A stretch of DNA of 64,000 nucleotides, from assembly GCA_003864495.1 (NCBI GenBank), contig ML133457.1, positions 2,170,001 through 2,234,000 of the forward strand, given 5' to 3'. This DNA comes from Nemopilema nomurai. Lineage: Eukaryota; Cnidaria; Scyphozoa; Rhizostomeae; Rhizostomatidae. The position numbers and the translations under genes were made by a program. This document shows, piece by piece, positions 9,209 through 20,839 of the stretch; positions within the stretch are counted from its first letter, which is position 1; every line of letters starts with the position of its first letter. The notes beneath the pieces are model-generated. The model made no database searches and was not told the origin of the DNA. It worked only from the letters and a program-made list of their open reading frames with translations.

Positions 9209-12200
9209 CTAAATCAAAATAGTGTACATGAATATTGAATACATGTACATTTCTGCGTTTTAGAATAAATATTATTGTGTACCTAGCGTTCATAGCGCGC
9301 TTTTAGTTCCCAAATCTATTTTTCACACCATCTGTTACTGAAGAGTGTTTCAAAATTTCGTCCTCTTTCATAAAAAAGCAGTCTTTACGCAGTCAAAAAC
9401 TTTAGAAGCCGTAGAAAGTTGTCGACGTATAACATATCTTTATATAGTTTTGTCAAATAGTGCGGTTGCTAAGTTATCATCGTTTGCTCAGTTATCAATA
9501 GATATAGATGTGTATCTAAAAGTCTGTAATGACCGCATACCCAATCATTATGCTTATCTGAAAAGCCCCCGAACATGGTAACAATTACTTTTGCCTTGCA
9601 TACTAATGGTTCCTTGCTGGACTAGTTATCTACGGTTTTGCTCGGTTATCAATAGATATAGTTATGTATCTAAAAGTCTGTAATGACCGCATACCCAATC
9701 ATTATGGTAAGCTGAAAAGCCCCCGAACAATATTTTAATGTATAGAACCATCAAAGCTTGCTTTATTTTAATTCATTATCTCTTTAGCCAACAGATTTTG
9801 GCATTGGGAGTCGATTTTGCGAAGTTGCAAGCATCAGTGCAAGCGTACCAATATTTTGGCTCTGGCTACCTTCTGAATTGTATGAGGGGAAAACCTTGTC
9901 AATACTACGAGTATTGTTATTAATAAGGTCCCTGTTTGAAAGAATATAACTCATCAAAATACAAAATACACAGTAAAAGCCTAAAATGTTTTTCAATATT
10001 TTTTCCTTATAAAAAACTCTTATGCAGCGTTTACATGGACCCCGAAGTCTATCACCAACTTTTCGATACAAGTATCAACAATTCCTGTCCTGAGAAAAAA
10101 ATAAGCCATAGCAATCTTATATCGTCTGTTTCCTGTGGGATTTTGTCAGCTTTCGGCTGGAGAGCTGTCATTTTTACTAGGTTGGCTTCCCTACCCAGGC
10201 TCCCCAAGCAATACACTTTTAACAACAACAACAATATCAGTTAACCAGCTGGAGAACGTAAAGCATACTCACCACTTTCATCATCATATTTTAGAAGCTT
10301 GGAGCGGTGAAAAGGCAGTAAAACGAGGCAGATTGACAGACCACTCCAAACTGAATAAGCCAAAAGTGCCACAAGGCTCCATCCTAGACCCTTGAATGAT
10401 TCATTTGTTAAGTTGTACAGCGAGCCTTCTGACTTGTCCAATAGAGCTGCTGCAAATATCCCACAGGCACCGCCGCCAAAGTGAACTAGCGCATGAAAGG
10501 GTCACAGCAAATTTAAATACGTAACATCGATTATTGTGAAAATTTATAATCTATGACTATGACTGATAGAATTCGAGATATTATTGTTATACCCACTCAG
10601 ACTATCTGATCAACTAGGACCCGCTTGGCTGCTAGAAAAAAGAGAAATTTTTGCTTCTCTCATTGCTAGAACGACGCTAATCGGATAATGCAGTTCCGGA
10701 TTCCCGCAATATTTTCCCCAAATTTTTACAGACCCGTGACGAATAACTTTTATTTCCGCCAACCATAAAGGTCCATGTACAAACGTTCCATTAATGAAAA
10801 TAATCTTCAAAAGTCAGTTTTCATTGCGACCCCTAGCCTCATAATTAAAAGCGACACAATCAAAGAAAGCCATCCTCCTCTTTGCATCGAAACGAACCGG
10901 TGACACAATCATGCAAGCAGCTTTGGTGACACGGTGATCGTTTCGCGCCAGAAATTTGCTGTTGTTGTTGTTGATAAGGTTATCCTCTTCAGACTTTGGC
11001 ACCATGCTTTGGCTTGTCAATGGCTATTTAGGGCATTTTTAAGCTGACATTGCAAAAATTTTTGGCGGATTCCAACATCAAATCAGCCATTATAGGAAGT
11101 ACTATTTCCGTTAGCGCAACCCTCCGCTTTCCACAAAATAGAGCAGACATCCATAATCCCACAGAAAGAATGATTGATTTCCGCATTTTCGTACCCTAAA
11201 CAATCCGAATTCTGCTATCCATAAACCCCAGAGATACAACGGGAAAAACTTTTCTATTAAACAGATCCAACAGCTGTTACTTTTCTAGCAAGATGTATTG
11301 TAGTAAAGCTAGACCGAGTATTGAATAGGATGTTAAGGAATGTTAACATCTGGCTTTAGATGTCATAAAGAATTCTGCTTCTATATAGTTTATAATGTAA
11401 TCAATCAGTTTCTCTGTTATGTAGAAACAACTACCAGGCAACACGAAATGTTAGGTAGTTTGGATATGAAAAATTAGCGAGCTGATTGCCGTGAGCTGAA
11501 CATGAACTTTTGCTGCTTCATCTAACTGGAGACATTTTCAAAACAAATGGTAAACATTAAAGCCTTCGTGTCGCATTGTTTACACCTCCACATGCAATTG
11601 GTTAAGGCCTATTTAAGCAGTTGTCTATTTACTTGCATTTCATTCTCCAATGGCAGGCAGAAATGCACAAAAAGCATAATTAAAGAGCTCTTTTGCTGTC
11701 ATGGAAAAATCACAGTTTGGTTTCTTTAATTGGAAGCAAAGTTTCTTAAGAGAGAGCTCTGGGAATATTGGAGCCTTACCAGCCACTGTATCAATGACAT
11801 CATCGAAAAGGAGATGCTTTAGGCCAACTCCCCAGGCGATGTAGGTAATACCAGCCACCATACCTAGGCCAAAAGCGGCATAGGGGTGTATGTTGTGTGG
11901 TTTGGCTGACACGGCGACCTGCAAGAGGGGTAGCAGCATCGAGTTGACCAGGATATCACACTGGGCTTACGTCATCAAGAAAATTGCATATGATGTTACA
12001 TCGGTAATTGTTGTTTCAATTTCAATTGATGATATTTATAATATTAAGACACGTAAAAAGTTTCAGTATAAGTTCTAAATACTATTTTCCAAACTGATCT
12101 TTAAAAAAATTGATCGATAAAGTATTGCAAACAAATAAGCCTTAATATAATCTCTTGTTAAGACAAAGTAAATAAAACGAACTCTTTTATGCCTGATAAA

Positions 12201-15200
12201 GCTTTGGCTCTATTGAAATTGAATGACTTCTTAAGCAGAAGTGCAATACGGCTCTGTTGTTAAGTCAAATGCAGATTTTATTAGGTGTTTTCAAAGAAAG
12301 TTGCTTTAAAATTGCCAGTAAAGCCCTTCCCTCCAATTTTGTGTAGGAAACACAAAATTGTACCATCACATGCTACAACATATTCATATGCTAGTCTTGC
12401 GGAAATGTGCCATCTTGTGATTATGGTAAGTTGAGCCTGAGTTCAATCAATACGCAAATCACAAATCAAAGGTGTTATTTTTGCACAAGGCAATTTAATG
12501 CAGGACACTATATTAGGGGAGAAGTGATTACCAAGCCAGTGATTGCCCCATTGATCAGCGTCCGCGTGTTCCAGTTCTCACCAGCAATCCTGCTTCTCTT
12601 AAACATGATTGACACCAGGGCGCTTGTGGTTGCTGTCACCACACCATTGGTGCTCGCGATCCTCCATGCATCATTGTTAACAAACACTATCCGCGCCATT
12701 ATGGAAATTGCTGCTGCAAGGCCGCCGATGAACACGTTCTTGGGATGGAAACAGGAATCCAAGATAACAGGAGTGCACCCTACTAAACAGTATAGAATAA
12801 CAGGCTAAAACTGGGGGGGGGGTTTAAAAAGTGGGGGGCTAAAACCATTAAAAAAGAGGCTTTATTGGTAGTTTATTACTTTCTATTTCGCATTTGTTGC
12901 AAAAATTTGGGGGGGGGGGGCTAAAGCCCCTTCAGCCCCCCTGCTCCGCGGTGCCTGAATAACCACCCCATCGTTATCTAACTCCGGATTTTTGTCCAAC
13001 CCCTTCGTTGTTATTCTTACTCCCCCTAAATTATTGATTTCAGAAGATTCGTAAGTCAAAAGAGCGAGTTTAATTTTGTAAAATTTTGATTTTCCAAAGA
13101 TTATTTGCATATTAGCAATGAATTCAAAATAGAATTGTACATGTATAAATGCATTAATTGGTACCAACTCCCACCCTCAACCCCTTCCCAGCTAGAACAT
13201 TCATAAGGGACGCTGTTGTAGGAAAAGGGGTTTTGATTGCCCAAACACCTTGTGGGATTTTATTATCTGGCCTTTAAAGATACCCTAAAAGCAAACTTGA
13301 TTGCGAGTTCTAAGAGAACTAAAAAGGCAAATGAAAGGGGATAAGATCTTGTCTGGCTTACATTTAAATGTGGCAAACTCTCATATACAATTGCTAAACC
13401 CTGTTGCTAAATCCTTTGGAATGACTACAATGTTCTATACACGCAAAGCTATCTCGCGTTGATCCTACCAATAGCCCTTCGTCTTTCCAATCGTGTATCA
13501 GAGAACGACGCAACATGCGTAAAATCATCAAAACCTTAATACACATTTTTCGTGGACATGTTGATCGAATACGAGGCTGCAACTTTTCAGCCACCACTTT
13601 ACTTCGGTTGGTGAAAATCCAAATGAACTCTAGATTCTTTTTCATCAAGTCAGAAGGTCTAGGCCTGAGTAATCATCCAAGCAGAAAATATATTGTGCTT
13701 TTAGATGCAAGACACCAAATGTCGCTAAAGCTTCTATGCAGCGAATGTCGAGCAACCGACATTAGAGGCAAATGCATAGCTTTTGCAGGGCTTCTAGTGC
13801 GGCGAAATTCGAAATCACAATTTTTATCATTGATTTTGTCATTGAAAATAACCCAAATTTGTTACAAGAATTAGCCCAACGGTGCTGCTTATTACAATAA
13901 TCACGTCATTTTGAACTTCGGAAAGCAATAGGAATAAGAACTTCTAAGTATACGTGAGAAAGATTTTATCTTCTTTTCAAAAGGCATGTCAAAGGATATA
14001 AGTAAAATGCCAAAGTTACGTGGTATATTAGGGTAATTATTGCAGAGCTAATGAACTAAATTAGCAGAAGAGAGAGACTGCAGCTATTAGAGTTTTTGCA
14101 ATATAAAATTTGTCATTTATACAAAGAATGAAAGAGGCACAACAATTAGATTTTGCACAATAACATTTCATTTTATCACATTTTATCATAATTGAATTAG
14201 ATATTACTTTCTTTACTTGTTAATTTTCTGAAATAATTGAAGCAAATTCTCATGTCCTTTGTTGGCTTTTATCGGCTTCCTGTTTTTTATATCACTAAGC
14301 TTTGATACCAACGTAACAACACAATTCTTTTCATTCCTTAACCTCTTAAGGTATTTAAAATTTAATCGCATAAACTGTACTTACGATGTTCGTTTGCCCA
14401 CCTACAAACTGAAGCTTAAATGTGCCTATTCGCGCTTTCCTTGGTTTAAGAAAAAGGCCTGCAAACAATGCGATTGATCCTGCACTTAGGTGAAATACTG
14501 CCACGCCACCTCTGTCCTGCAAAATCAATATTTGTAGTTTGTGAAAGCATAATACCATAATAAAGACGGAATTAAGGTAAGATTACCATTTTTAAAGAGT
14601 CATATTATAGTGACACAGCCTGGAGCTAATGTTGAGAAAAAGGAACAAGGAATGGAACACCAAACAGTGGAAAACAGCTGTGTATTGAAGAGAAGATTTC
14701 CTGTCCTACGACACTTGACCATGATACCGGAAGACAAAAAGGGAGTAAGACCCACTTGTCAAATTTACTCTTTGCAAGGACTGACAGCTCTCTGGCACAG
14801 TTCCCTATTAGGGGTGCCTTTATGTCCCAAAGATTTGGTTTTCAAGACCCACATGTACTTTACCTTCCTCGTTTGATCGCGCAGAAGAAAGCAAAATTTT
14901 ATAATTTGATTTACTACAAAGGTATTTCCACGAAAGGGATTTTTCACTGGATTGCATGGAAATTTTAAATACTTACGATAAAGCGAATTCTTTGTCCCAG
15001 TGCTGGAGCCTCGATTCCGTGGTACAACCAGCCATTTCTGTGCCAGCACCAGTGGCATCCGATGGGATAAATGAAGCCTGCACATGACGCGGAAAGTTAT
15101 TTATAGTTTAACTGGTTGAAATATGTCATTCGCACATTGTGATGACCATTTGCACCAAAGTTTGTCCTAAGAAATCCCCCTACCAAAAAGGGTTGGTAGA

Positions 15201-18159
15201 AAAGGGGGCAGGCACACCCTTTGAGCTAGGAATTATGTGTAAAGTGATAGGATGGGAGCTTGTCAGCTAGTAATATTGTTAGAAAAAATATACCATAACC
15301 AAATTTTGTAAGCGTTTGGGAACACCAAAGAAAGCTGTGACCATAATTTTTTCGGCGATATTGATTTTTAGTAATTTTATAGGCTAATTTTCTGGGTAAT
15401 AAGCGCTTCTGTCACCAATTAATGGCCAGTAGCCATGGGTTACTAAGTGTATGCCATTTCTCTGTTTGTGCGACGAATCCAGTAGAGATTCTAGCCTGTG
15501 AAAACTGCATATAAAGCATATGGGCCAAAACACTAACCAATAAAAATTATCTTTTTAGAAAAGTTGGGGGGGGGGCAGGCAAACATTCTGGAGGGGGGGT
15601 TGCTAAGGCTCTTAGCCTCTCCTTAGAAACACCACTGGACGAATCAAAATTGAATATCAACTCACGCCGTAGCTACACGTTGAAATATGTCTGTCCTTTC
15701 TAAGCGTAGTACAACAATGGCTGAAGTGAATTACCTGACAACACAATTGTGGTTGCAACGTAGACTTTCGACCTCATGCGCTCAACAAATCCCCCATTCA
15801 CGACAGTAACAAATAGCATTGTAGAGGAGCAGTGAAATGCCCACGTGATAAGAACATCACTGCTTGTTTTGACCAGAAAGAAATTTTCGTATGAAAGAAA
15901 AGGATTTGACGCAGTACCAAAGCAGAAAGCATATCCAACTGACCAACAGGAAATGACGGCGATACCTAGATGGAGTATATACTAAGGTAAGTGCTTGATA
16001 AAGGAACAGCTCAGTATGATCTATCTATTATGACGAATGGACAATGTTTTGAGAATTATACTTAATAATGCAACATTTGATATTGAAGATCTTTTCCCAC
16101 AGCCTACTCTGGATAGAGGGTAGGTTCGAAAAAATGTGAAACTATACGGGAGCATTCGCCTCCTAGACGACTAGCCAGTCAGTGGTCACTTTTGCTAATG
16201 GGCATCTGGGGCAATGCCTCCTCAAAAACATTTGAAGGAAATCTACGATGTTGTGGCGATCAATTGCTTACATAAATTTGCAAATTGAATCTCTCATGAC
16301 TTAACGTATCTTTAACCTTCTACTCACAATATAAATTGCTTTTCATAACATGATCCCTATAAACACCTTTCTACAAACTGTTTGCATGTTGGAGCGCAAC
16401 GGTATTTTATGGAAGGAAAAATATCTTCTTTCTTCAGCACTTTGAAAATAAGATTTCATGGCTAGTCAGTAACAAATTGACAAAAACGAATGTGTACCCA
16501 ATGCCTGTCTGATCTGCATTTGGATGGTGACTATTTCTGTTCATTTTCTGTGTCTTATGTAGTGAAAGGTGCTTTTCAGGAAAGCATTATCACATTTCTG
16601 TGATATCTTAGGTGTTGTTACTACGTGCTGGAAGTCACTTACTGGCACAAACAAGATTATGTATCAGAATTGAACTGGTGTATATTGGACGACACAGACC
16701 AATTTGGATCAACGTGAATCCAAGGCAACCGCCTGCGAAAAGAAACAGAAACCATTGTGATGTGTCGAGATTTGTTCGACATGTGACACATATTCTTTTA
16801 TACCATATACATAGTAGGAGTGGTCTTCGTTTAGGAGGTAGATTAAAAGTAAATTGTAAAAATCTTATTGTTTCGCGAGGACCCGAAGGGAAAAACAAGT
16901 CAACGGGGTCAATGGATGGGGCTGGAAGCATAGGGAAGGGGAAGTGGACTATAATCGAAATGTGTTACTCCCAAAGTGCTAATTGTAAGGGGGGTTTAAT
17001 AATGAGGAGGGGTTGAGATTTTTCGAAAGTTTCTCTTAAAAAAAGTCTAGGGGGATGTCTTTTGCACGAAGTACCAAATTAGGGGGAAGGGGTGTAAATA
17101 AATGGAAATGGGCATGCACAATTTTAAAATTAAAATGCAAAATAGAGCTTACCCCTTATATTTAAGAACTTGAGAGTACAGTCAGTGTAGTGGTACGAAA
17201 CTAACATGCTTAAGAGTCCAAGTGTCCATGTTGCCAGTGGTCATATTAAATATTAATCGAACACTGTTGTTGTTGCTTACTGCATTTTCTAGCGCTTTGT
17301 ACGAGTTTCATTTCTTCTTTACTCCTTTGGAGTATTTGAGTATTCTACGTGCTTTAGGAATGCGCCATCAAGAAGACCGGTTAGATTTAAGTCAAGGCAT
17401 AAATCCTTTTTCTATTATGATGAGTTATTCTTGTAGTGTGCATGAAATAACGATACTCTCTCAGATGAGACAAATGGAGCTGGACATTTTGGATGGAACA
17501 CCAATATTTTCCTGTGCAAAAAGTTGTTTGTCAATTTGATGGCCGGGATCTCCACTGGCAGTAATCCTAATTAATGTATGCTTTATCCAAGACGATATTA
17601 AATATCGATGCACATTGTAGGCTTAAATTAAAATCAATTGTTATAGAAACATGTAATATTGTGCTGAAACAAGAAATGAGACTTTAGACGAATGAGCAAA
17701 AATATTCCTGGTTGCTGTTGAGATCCTGTAGGTGGGAATGACGTTGTTAAATCAAGCACTGTTTTTATACTCACTGAGTTTATTTCTTATTCATATTTGT
17801 ATTTATACCTTATCCTGCAACTACTTAGAAAACTGCACAAAGCGCTACAGAGGAAGTTGCCTCAATCTAGATTGTTCTTAGAAGTCAGCACTTTGAATAG
17901 ATAGAAATTCAGTCTTTGAGAGCACATGCTGGGCAGTTTGATGTTGACAGCCAAATCTCATTTGTGTCTGCTTGCATAATTTTAAGACAAATATTTGCAT
18001 TCTTAGAAATAAGGGTTTCAGCTGATCCTAACATTCTTGAAGCAATAACTCATTCAAAAACAGTATAAATACATACTCACCCAATAGAGCTGAAATTGTA
18101 GCAAGTCCTGTTTGGTGATTCCCATCAGCAAAACTCATAAATGGAACTGTTGAGTTCAT
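9024..18159 (-). CDS. Divergent ammonium-transporter (AMT/MEP) family membrane protein, nine exons, 458 residues
   Basis: Nine exons on the minus strand join with consistent phases into 1377 coding bases. The ATG at 18159 is the first Met after an in-frame TAG. AMT landmarks appear in order: WSVGYAFCFG (residues 64-73), ITWAF then VERMR (96-121), GFIYPIGCHWCWHRNGW (134-150), DRGGVAVFHLSAG (168-180), LINGAITGLVAVSA (about 270-285), DDVIDTVAVHFGGGACGIFA (about 320-338) and a cytosolic tail with GTDIAIFGEPAYP. Known AMTs conduct ammonium or ammonia through trimeric pores in the plasma membrane, and the length fits. Equivalents of E. coli AmtB F107 (F100), W148 (W145), D160 (D168) and the twin histidines H168/H318 (H176/H328) are kept. 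The GWFGFNAGS-type segment carrying the second gate phenylalanine is replaced by ISIMARIVFV, and the usual SKN motif in the first third is RPIYTSS. Fold and family are firm; transport of ammonium is doubtful. Confidence 0.85.
9466..9730. repeat. Two direct copies of a ~112-bp unit, 154-bp period
   Basis: The segment 9466-9577 recurs with few changes at 9614-9730. Both contain gttatcaatagatata, atctaaaagtctgtaatgac, cgcatacccaatcattatg and end gaaaagcccccgaaca. The copies lie inside the last intron of the AMT-like gene. It is a local segmental duplication with no coding content. Confidence 0.9.
10273..10485 (-). CDS. AMT-like gene, exon 8
   Basis: Acceptor GCGCTAG, donor G|GTGAGTATG. The exon begins by finishing the Val of AVHFGGG, giving the second pore histidine (H328). 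GACGIFAAALLDKSEG follows, then the last membrane segment FKGLGWSLVALLAYSVWSGL and the start of the cytosolic tail KYDDE. The AVHFGGG junction with exon 7 reproduces the AMT consensus exactly, which supports the splice. Confidence 0.9.
11780..11918 (-). CDS. AMT-like gene, exon 7
   Basis: The acceptor is a strong pyrimidine tract ending CTCTTGCAG; the donor is G|GTAAGG. The exon encodes VAVSAKPHNIHPYAAFGLGM, then VAGITYIAWGVGLKHLLFDD and VIDTVA. It matches the AMT segment containing the loop, a membrane helix and the DDP(x)DA element, except that the usual DDPxDA is DDVIDT. Confidence 0.9.
12532..12738 (-). CDS. AMT-like gene, exon 6 (region that normally carries the gate motif)
   Basis: The acceptor is TTTCCATCCCAAG; the donor is TTG|GTAATC, both in phase 0. 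It encodes NVFIGGLAAAISIMARIVFV, then NNDAWRIASTNGVVTATTSA, LVSIMFKRSRIAGENWNTRT and LINGAITGL. Alignment by eye to E. coli AmtB puts ISIMARIVFV where YIGWFGFNAGS lies. No Trp, Phe-Asn or Gly-Ser of that motif remains. I looked for a further exon between this and exon 5 and found none, and the phases join directly. Confidence 0.85.
12801..12957. mobile_element. Degenerate hAT-like MITE in intron 5 of the AMT-like gene
   Basis: The segment opens caggctaaaactggggg and closes cccctgctccgcggtgcctg. It has poly-G tracts at 12813-12822 and 12909-12920 and a small inverted repeat ggggctaaagcccc. Ends beginning CAGG and finishing CCTG with G/C runs are typical of hAT-type miniature elements. No clear target duplication was found. 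Confidence 0.4.
14385..14516 (-). CDS. AMT-like gene, exon 5 (first pore histidine)
   Basis: The acceptor ATTGATTTTGCAG and donor ATC|GTAAGTACAG are both near consensus; the exon is 44 codons in phase 0. It encodes DRGGVAVFHLSAGSIALFAG, then LFLKPRKARIGTFKLQFVGG and QTNI. D168 and H176 correspond to AmtB D160 and H168. The KPRKAR turn matches the family's GPRxGR. Confidence 0.9.
14977..15077 (-). CDS. AMT-like gene, exon 4
   Basis: Acceptor GTGCAG, donor TTTATC|GTAAGT. The first two bases complete Gly134. It encodes FIYPIGCHWCWHRNGWLYHG and IEAPALGQRIRFI. This is the AMT consensus Y-P-x-x-x-H-W-x-W-x-x-x-GW, including the pore-vestibule Trp (W145). Confidence 0.9.
15545..15640. mobile_element. 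G-rich hAT-like element fragment
   Basis: Tracts of G at about 15566-15575 and 15592-15598 sit beside gctcttagcctctccttag and an accactgg end. The general look is that of the element at 12801-12957, but the ends are not definable. It lies in intron 3 of the AMT-like gene. Confidence 0.25.
15735..15965 (-). CDS. AMT-like gene, exon 3
   Basis: Acceptor CTCCATCTAG, donor TCAG|GTAATT. After completing Ser57 it encodes IAVISCWSVGYAFCFGTASN, then PFLSYENFFLVKTSSDVLIT, WAFHCSSTMLFVTVVNGGFV and ERMRSKVYVATTIVLS. The GYAFCFG box, the WAF gate phenylalanine (F100) and ERMR match AMT helices 3-5; family members usually have GAxAERM. Confidence 0.92.
16643..16732 (-). CDS. AMT-like gene, exon 2
   Basis: The acceptor is TGTTTCTTTTCGCAG, very strong; the donor is CCA|GTAAGT. 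The 90 bases encode GCLGFTLIQIGLCRPIYTSS and ILIHNLVCA. This corresponds to the AMT segment normally reading GFxLLExGxVRxKN...KN; the acidic Glu and both KN pairs are missing here. Confidence 0.8.
18081..18159 (-). CDS. AMT-like gene, exon 1 (start)
   Basis: ATG at 18159-18157 opens MNSTVPFMSFADGNHQTGLA and TISALL, then donor G|GTGAGTATG. Upstream in frame is a TAG with no other Met between, so the start is well defined. The polar N-terminus is likely extracellular, followed by helix 1, as in animal AMTs without a long leader. Confidence 0.8.
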
Positions 18160-18605
18160 AGCCGCAGTTTCAAAAAGGCAGGGTTCAACGTTCGTTACTT
18201 TATTTTGTCCATGCTAGGCGATAGTGAAGTTGAGTTTGTTTTGAAGCCACAAGAACGACTCCTATGCGAAACCAAATCCCTCCCTCCAGTCTTGTAATAC
18301 AAAAGACAGCTTAATTCATATTCTTCTATTCAACACCCTGATTCACGTACAGAACGAAAACAGCAATTCAACGTTTTCAATTATTTGGAAACATGGCATT
18401 GTGGCGTCATATCTGACAACAAAAGGACCAAGCAGGTTCTTTGTTTCAATTAAGGTATTCAGAATAACATCTTACATTTTCTTCATTTGCCCCGATTCAC
18501 CAAAGGTTGTTATGCAGTTCTTGTTGTAAAAAGTCAACTTTAAAATGACTTTGACAAGACCAAAAATCAGATAGCATTCTCTACAATATAGCATTTTGGT
18601 AGGTA

Positions 18606-18656
<51 letters not shown>
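18606..18656. repeat. (TAGA)n microsatellite
   Basis: About twelve tandem TAGA units form a simple tetranucleotide repeat upstream of the AMT-like gene. Confidence 0.98.
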
Positions 18657-18657
<1 letters not shown>

Positions 18658-18659
18658 AC

Positions 18660-20350
18660 TTTATTTACAGAGGATAAACCTGGTTAGCCTAATAACTAAT
18701 CTTCCCCAGGGTCCTCTCTACTAACTACGCAATAAGAATATGGTACTATTTTTTTTAAGTGTCCTTTAAGTTTAAATATGTTTAAATATCAGGTATTACA
18801 GAAAAAGAACGAAAATTAGGAATCTATTCTATCAGGAAAAGTTCTATCGGGATTTTATCAAGGAAGGTATCAAGAGAACCTTCTAATACCTGCACCAGTG
18901 CAGTTCACAAAGGAATGTTTTTTAAGGGCCTACATTGTATGATGAGCTTTGCTAGAACAACTCTCGACCATTTGCAACATTTTTGACATCACCTGCTGAG
19001 AGTAATCGGAACTTGTTTCTCTTGCTTGTAAGTCATTTCTTATCATCTCCGTACAGGCTTCATTTGAAAAGTTTGAAAAGCAGAAGCGCTGTCGGATGCT
19101 CTCGGTAGATGCAAGTCTGATACTTTTCTGTAAACTGAAGTCTGGAGTAATCTGTGGATGGCTAGCTAAAATCTTGAAAGTGAACAAAAGACTACAATTC
19201 CCTTATACCTTACCTTCTAATTATTTAATTCTCAATTCAAATTTTTTACATTAACACTTTCCAAACCCAAGTTAGAATCAAATAGATCTAGGCAGTGGTG
19301 TAATGCTATCAAAATAGCAAGAGGCCTCTTGCACCATATATTGCTTAAATAGGAAAGTAGAAGTTTGCAAATTTTCGGCATCAACAAGAAAGGATCAATC
19401 CATATGAGCCCCCCCCCCCTCCAGCCTGACTTCCTTGGGTCCAGGCTAAGATTGAAGAGACAAAAAGCATTTCAATTTTGATTCATTTGACTTTAAAACT
19501 TTGAAATGTCTCTGTTCTCTTTTATTTTTTTGGATGATTTATTTAAAGTCTCTGTATTTACTGTCCTTCGAGCATTATATATCTTAATTAGGCCCCCTTC
19601 CTTTGGTGTGTTGTGTGTAGGCTGTAGGGACAAAATTCCTTTCTTGGTTTGAAGCCCAAAAACTGATAAAATATACACACACATGATATTCCTTTGAAAA
19701 TATGTTTGGTAAATCATCAGATTTGGAAAGGCAACGGCAAAATTTGATTCTTGACCATCTCATCACGCGCTGAAAGAAGCGTTTCTACAATTAATTAGTT
19801 ATGCGTAAAATCCTTTCCGCTGATTGGCTGCAGTTTTGTGCGCCATTTTTAAGTTAGTTTTCATGTCGGCGTGATCGAGTGCCATCGAAAGTTCGCTGGA
19901 TACCTGAGAATTGTAAAAATTTGTTACCAACGAAGGCCGTATAGACTATCCTGAATACTTTAAATGAAAGGTGAACTTTTTCTTTTAATCCGAATTATGT
20001 TCTTAGCAACATCTTGGCATAGGGTTCTGTTGGTATGATAGTGCACAGTGTTTCAAAGTGGTTTTGTAAAAATACTTTTTATTTGTAATTCTTAGACAAT
20101 GTGCAAATTCTAAAATTTTCGGCTCAAGGGAAGTATGGATTTCGAAACAAACATTTTATAGAAACGAGCCAAAGTATATATGTCATTACACTATATTCAT
20201 CTGTTGGCCTACGTTGAACTGAACTCAAACTCAGAAACTTTTTTCAGCAAATCAAGTTAATTACAAGCTACTTCATTCTGAAGTTGTTTAGTACAATCAA
20301 TAACGTTCAATCAATAATCAATAATACAAAAAGGTTAAAATAAACAACGA
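18660..20350. other. Intergenic sequence upstream of the AMT-like gene
   Basis: No gene is recognised. A C-rich run at 19408-19419, flanked by ccagcctgac and a further ccaggctaag phrase, hints at another degenerate hAT-like element around 19290-19450. Confidence 0.35.
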
Positions 20351-20351
20351 T

Positions 20352-20830
20352 TTACTTAATTAGCCGCAAAGTTAGGAGAAAGTTAGATTTCGAAACATTT
20401 AATGATAGCTTGTTAGCTAATAACCATTCAGATACTTTTTCTAGTTGTGAATTAGCAGTTTTCTTGATGAGGTCAAGGTTTTTATCAGCAAATAAGATAC
20501 TGGTGTCATTAGTAAAGAGGCGAGAATTAAGTTCTCTAGTAGAGCTATGTATGTCATTGATGTAATGTAGGAACAATAAAAGGTCCAAGTACACTTCCTT
20601 GTGGAACACCACATTTTATTTCTTGTTCAGTTGAAGTTTCACAATTTACAGTAACTACTTGTTTTCGTTTATATAAGTATGATTTAAACCACGAGAGAGT
20701 CATTCATCTGATGCCATAGTGTTCTAACTTTTTTAATAATTGTGATGATTCACAGTATCAAATGCTTTACTGAAATCAAGAAAAATGCAGCGGAAAATCA
20801 GTTTTCTATATTGTTAATTAACTGAGATTG
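20352..20830 (-). pseudogene. Non-LTR retrotransposon (LINE) reverse-transcriptase fragment
   Basis: Minus-strand frames interrupted by stops and shifts encode reverse-transcriptase motifs in order. These are CIFLDFSKAFDTVNH (near 20790-20745), LLKKLEHYGI, SWFKSYLYKRKQVVTVN, then a GVPQGSVLGPLLF-like box (here altered), YINDIHSSTRELNSRLF, the YxDD-equivalent box reading FTNDTSILFADKN instead of FADDT, and a final LANKLSLNVSKSNF. This is the palm/thumb region of a CR1/L2/Jockey-like LINE. The enzyme would copy element RNA at the target site, but this copy is dead: the catalytic DD is damaged and frames are broken. Nothing of an endonuclease or 3' tail is visible. Confidence 0.9.
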
Positions 20831-20839
20831 AAGCTCTAA

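Noticed and set aside
12739..14384. A missing AMT exon carrying the GWFGFN motif
   Set aside because: I read the minus strand of this intron for Trp/Phe-rich segments with splice sites and found none. Exons 5 and 6 already join in phase and align across the motif position.
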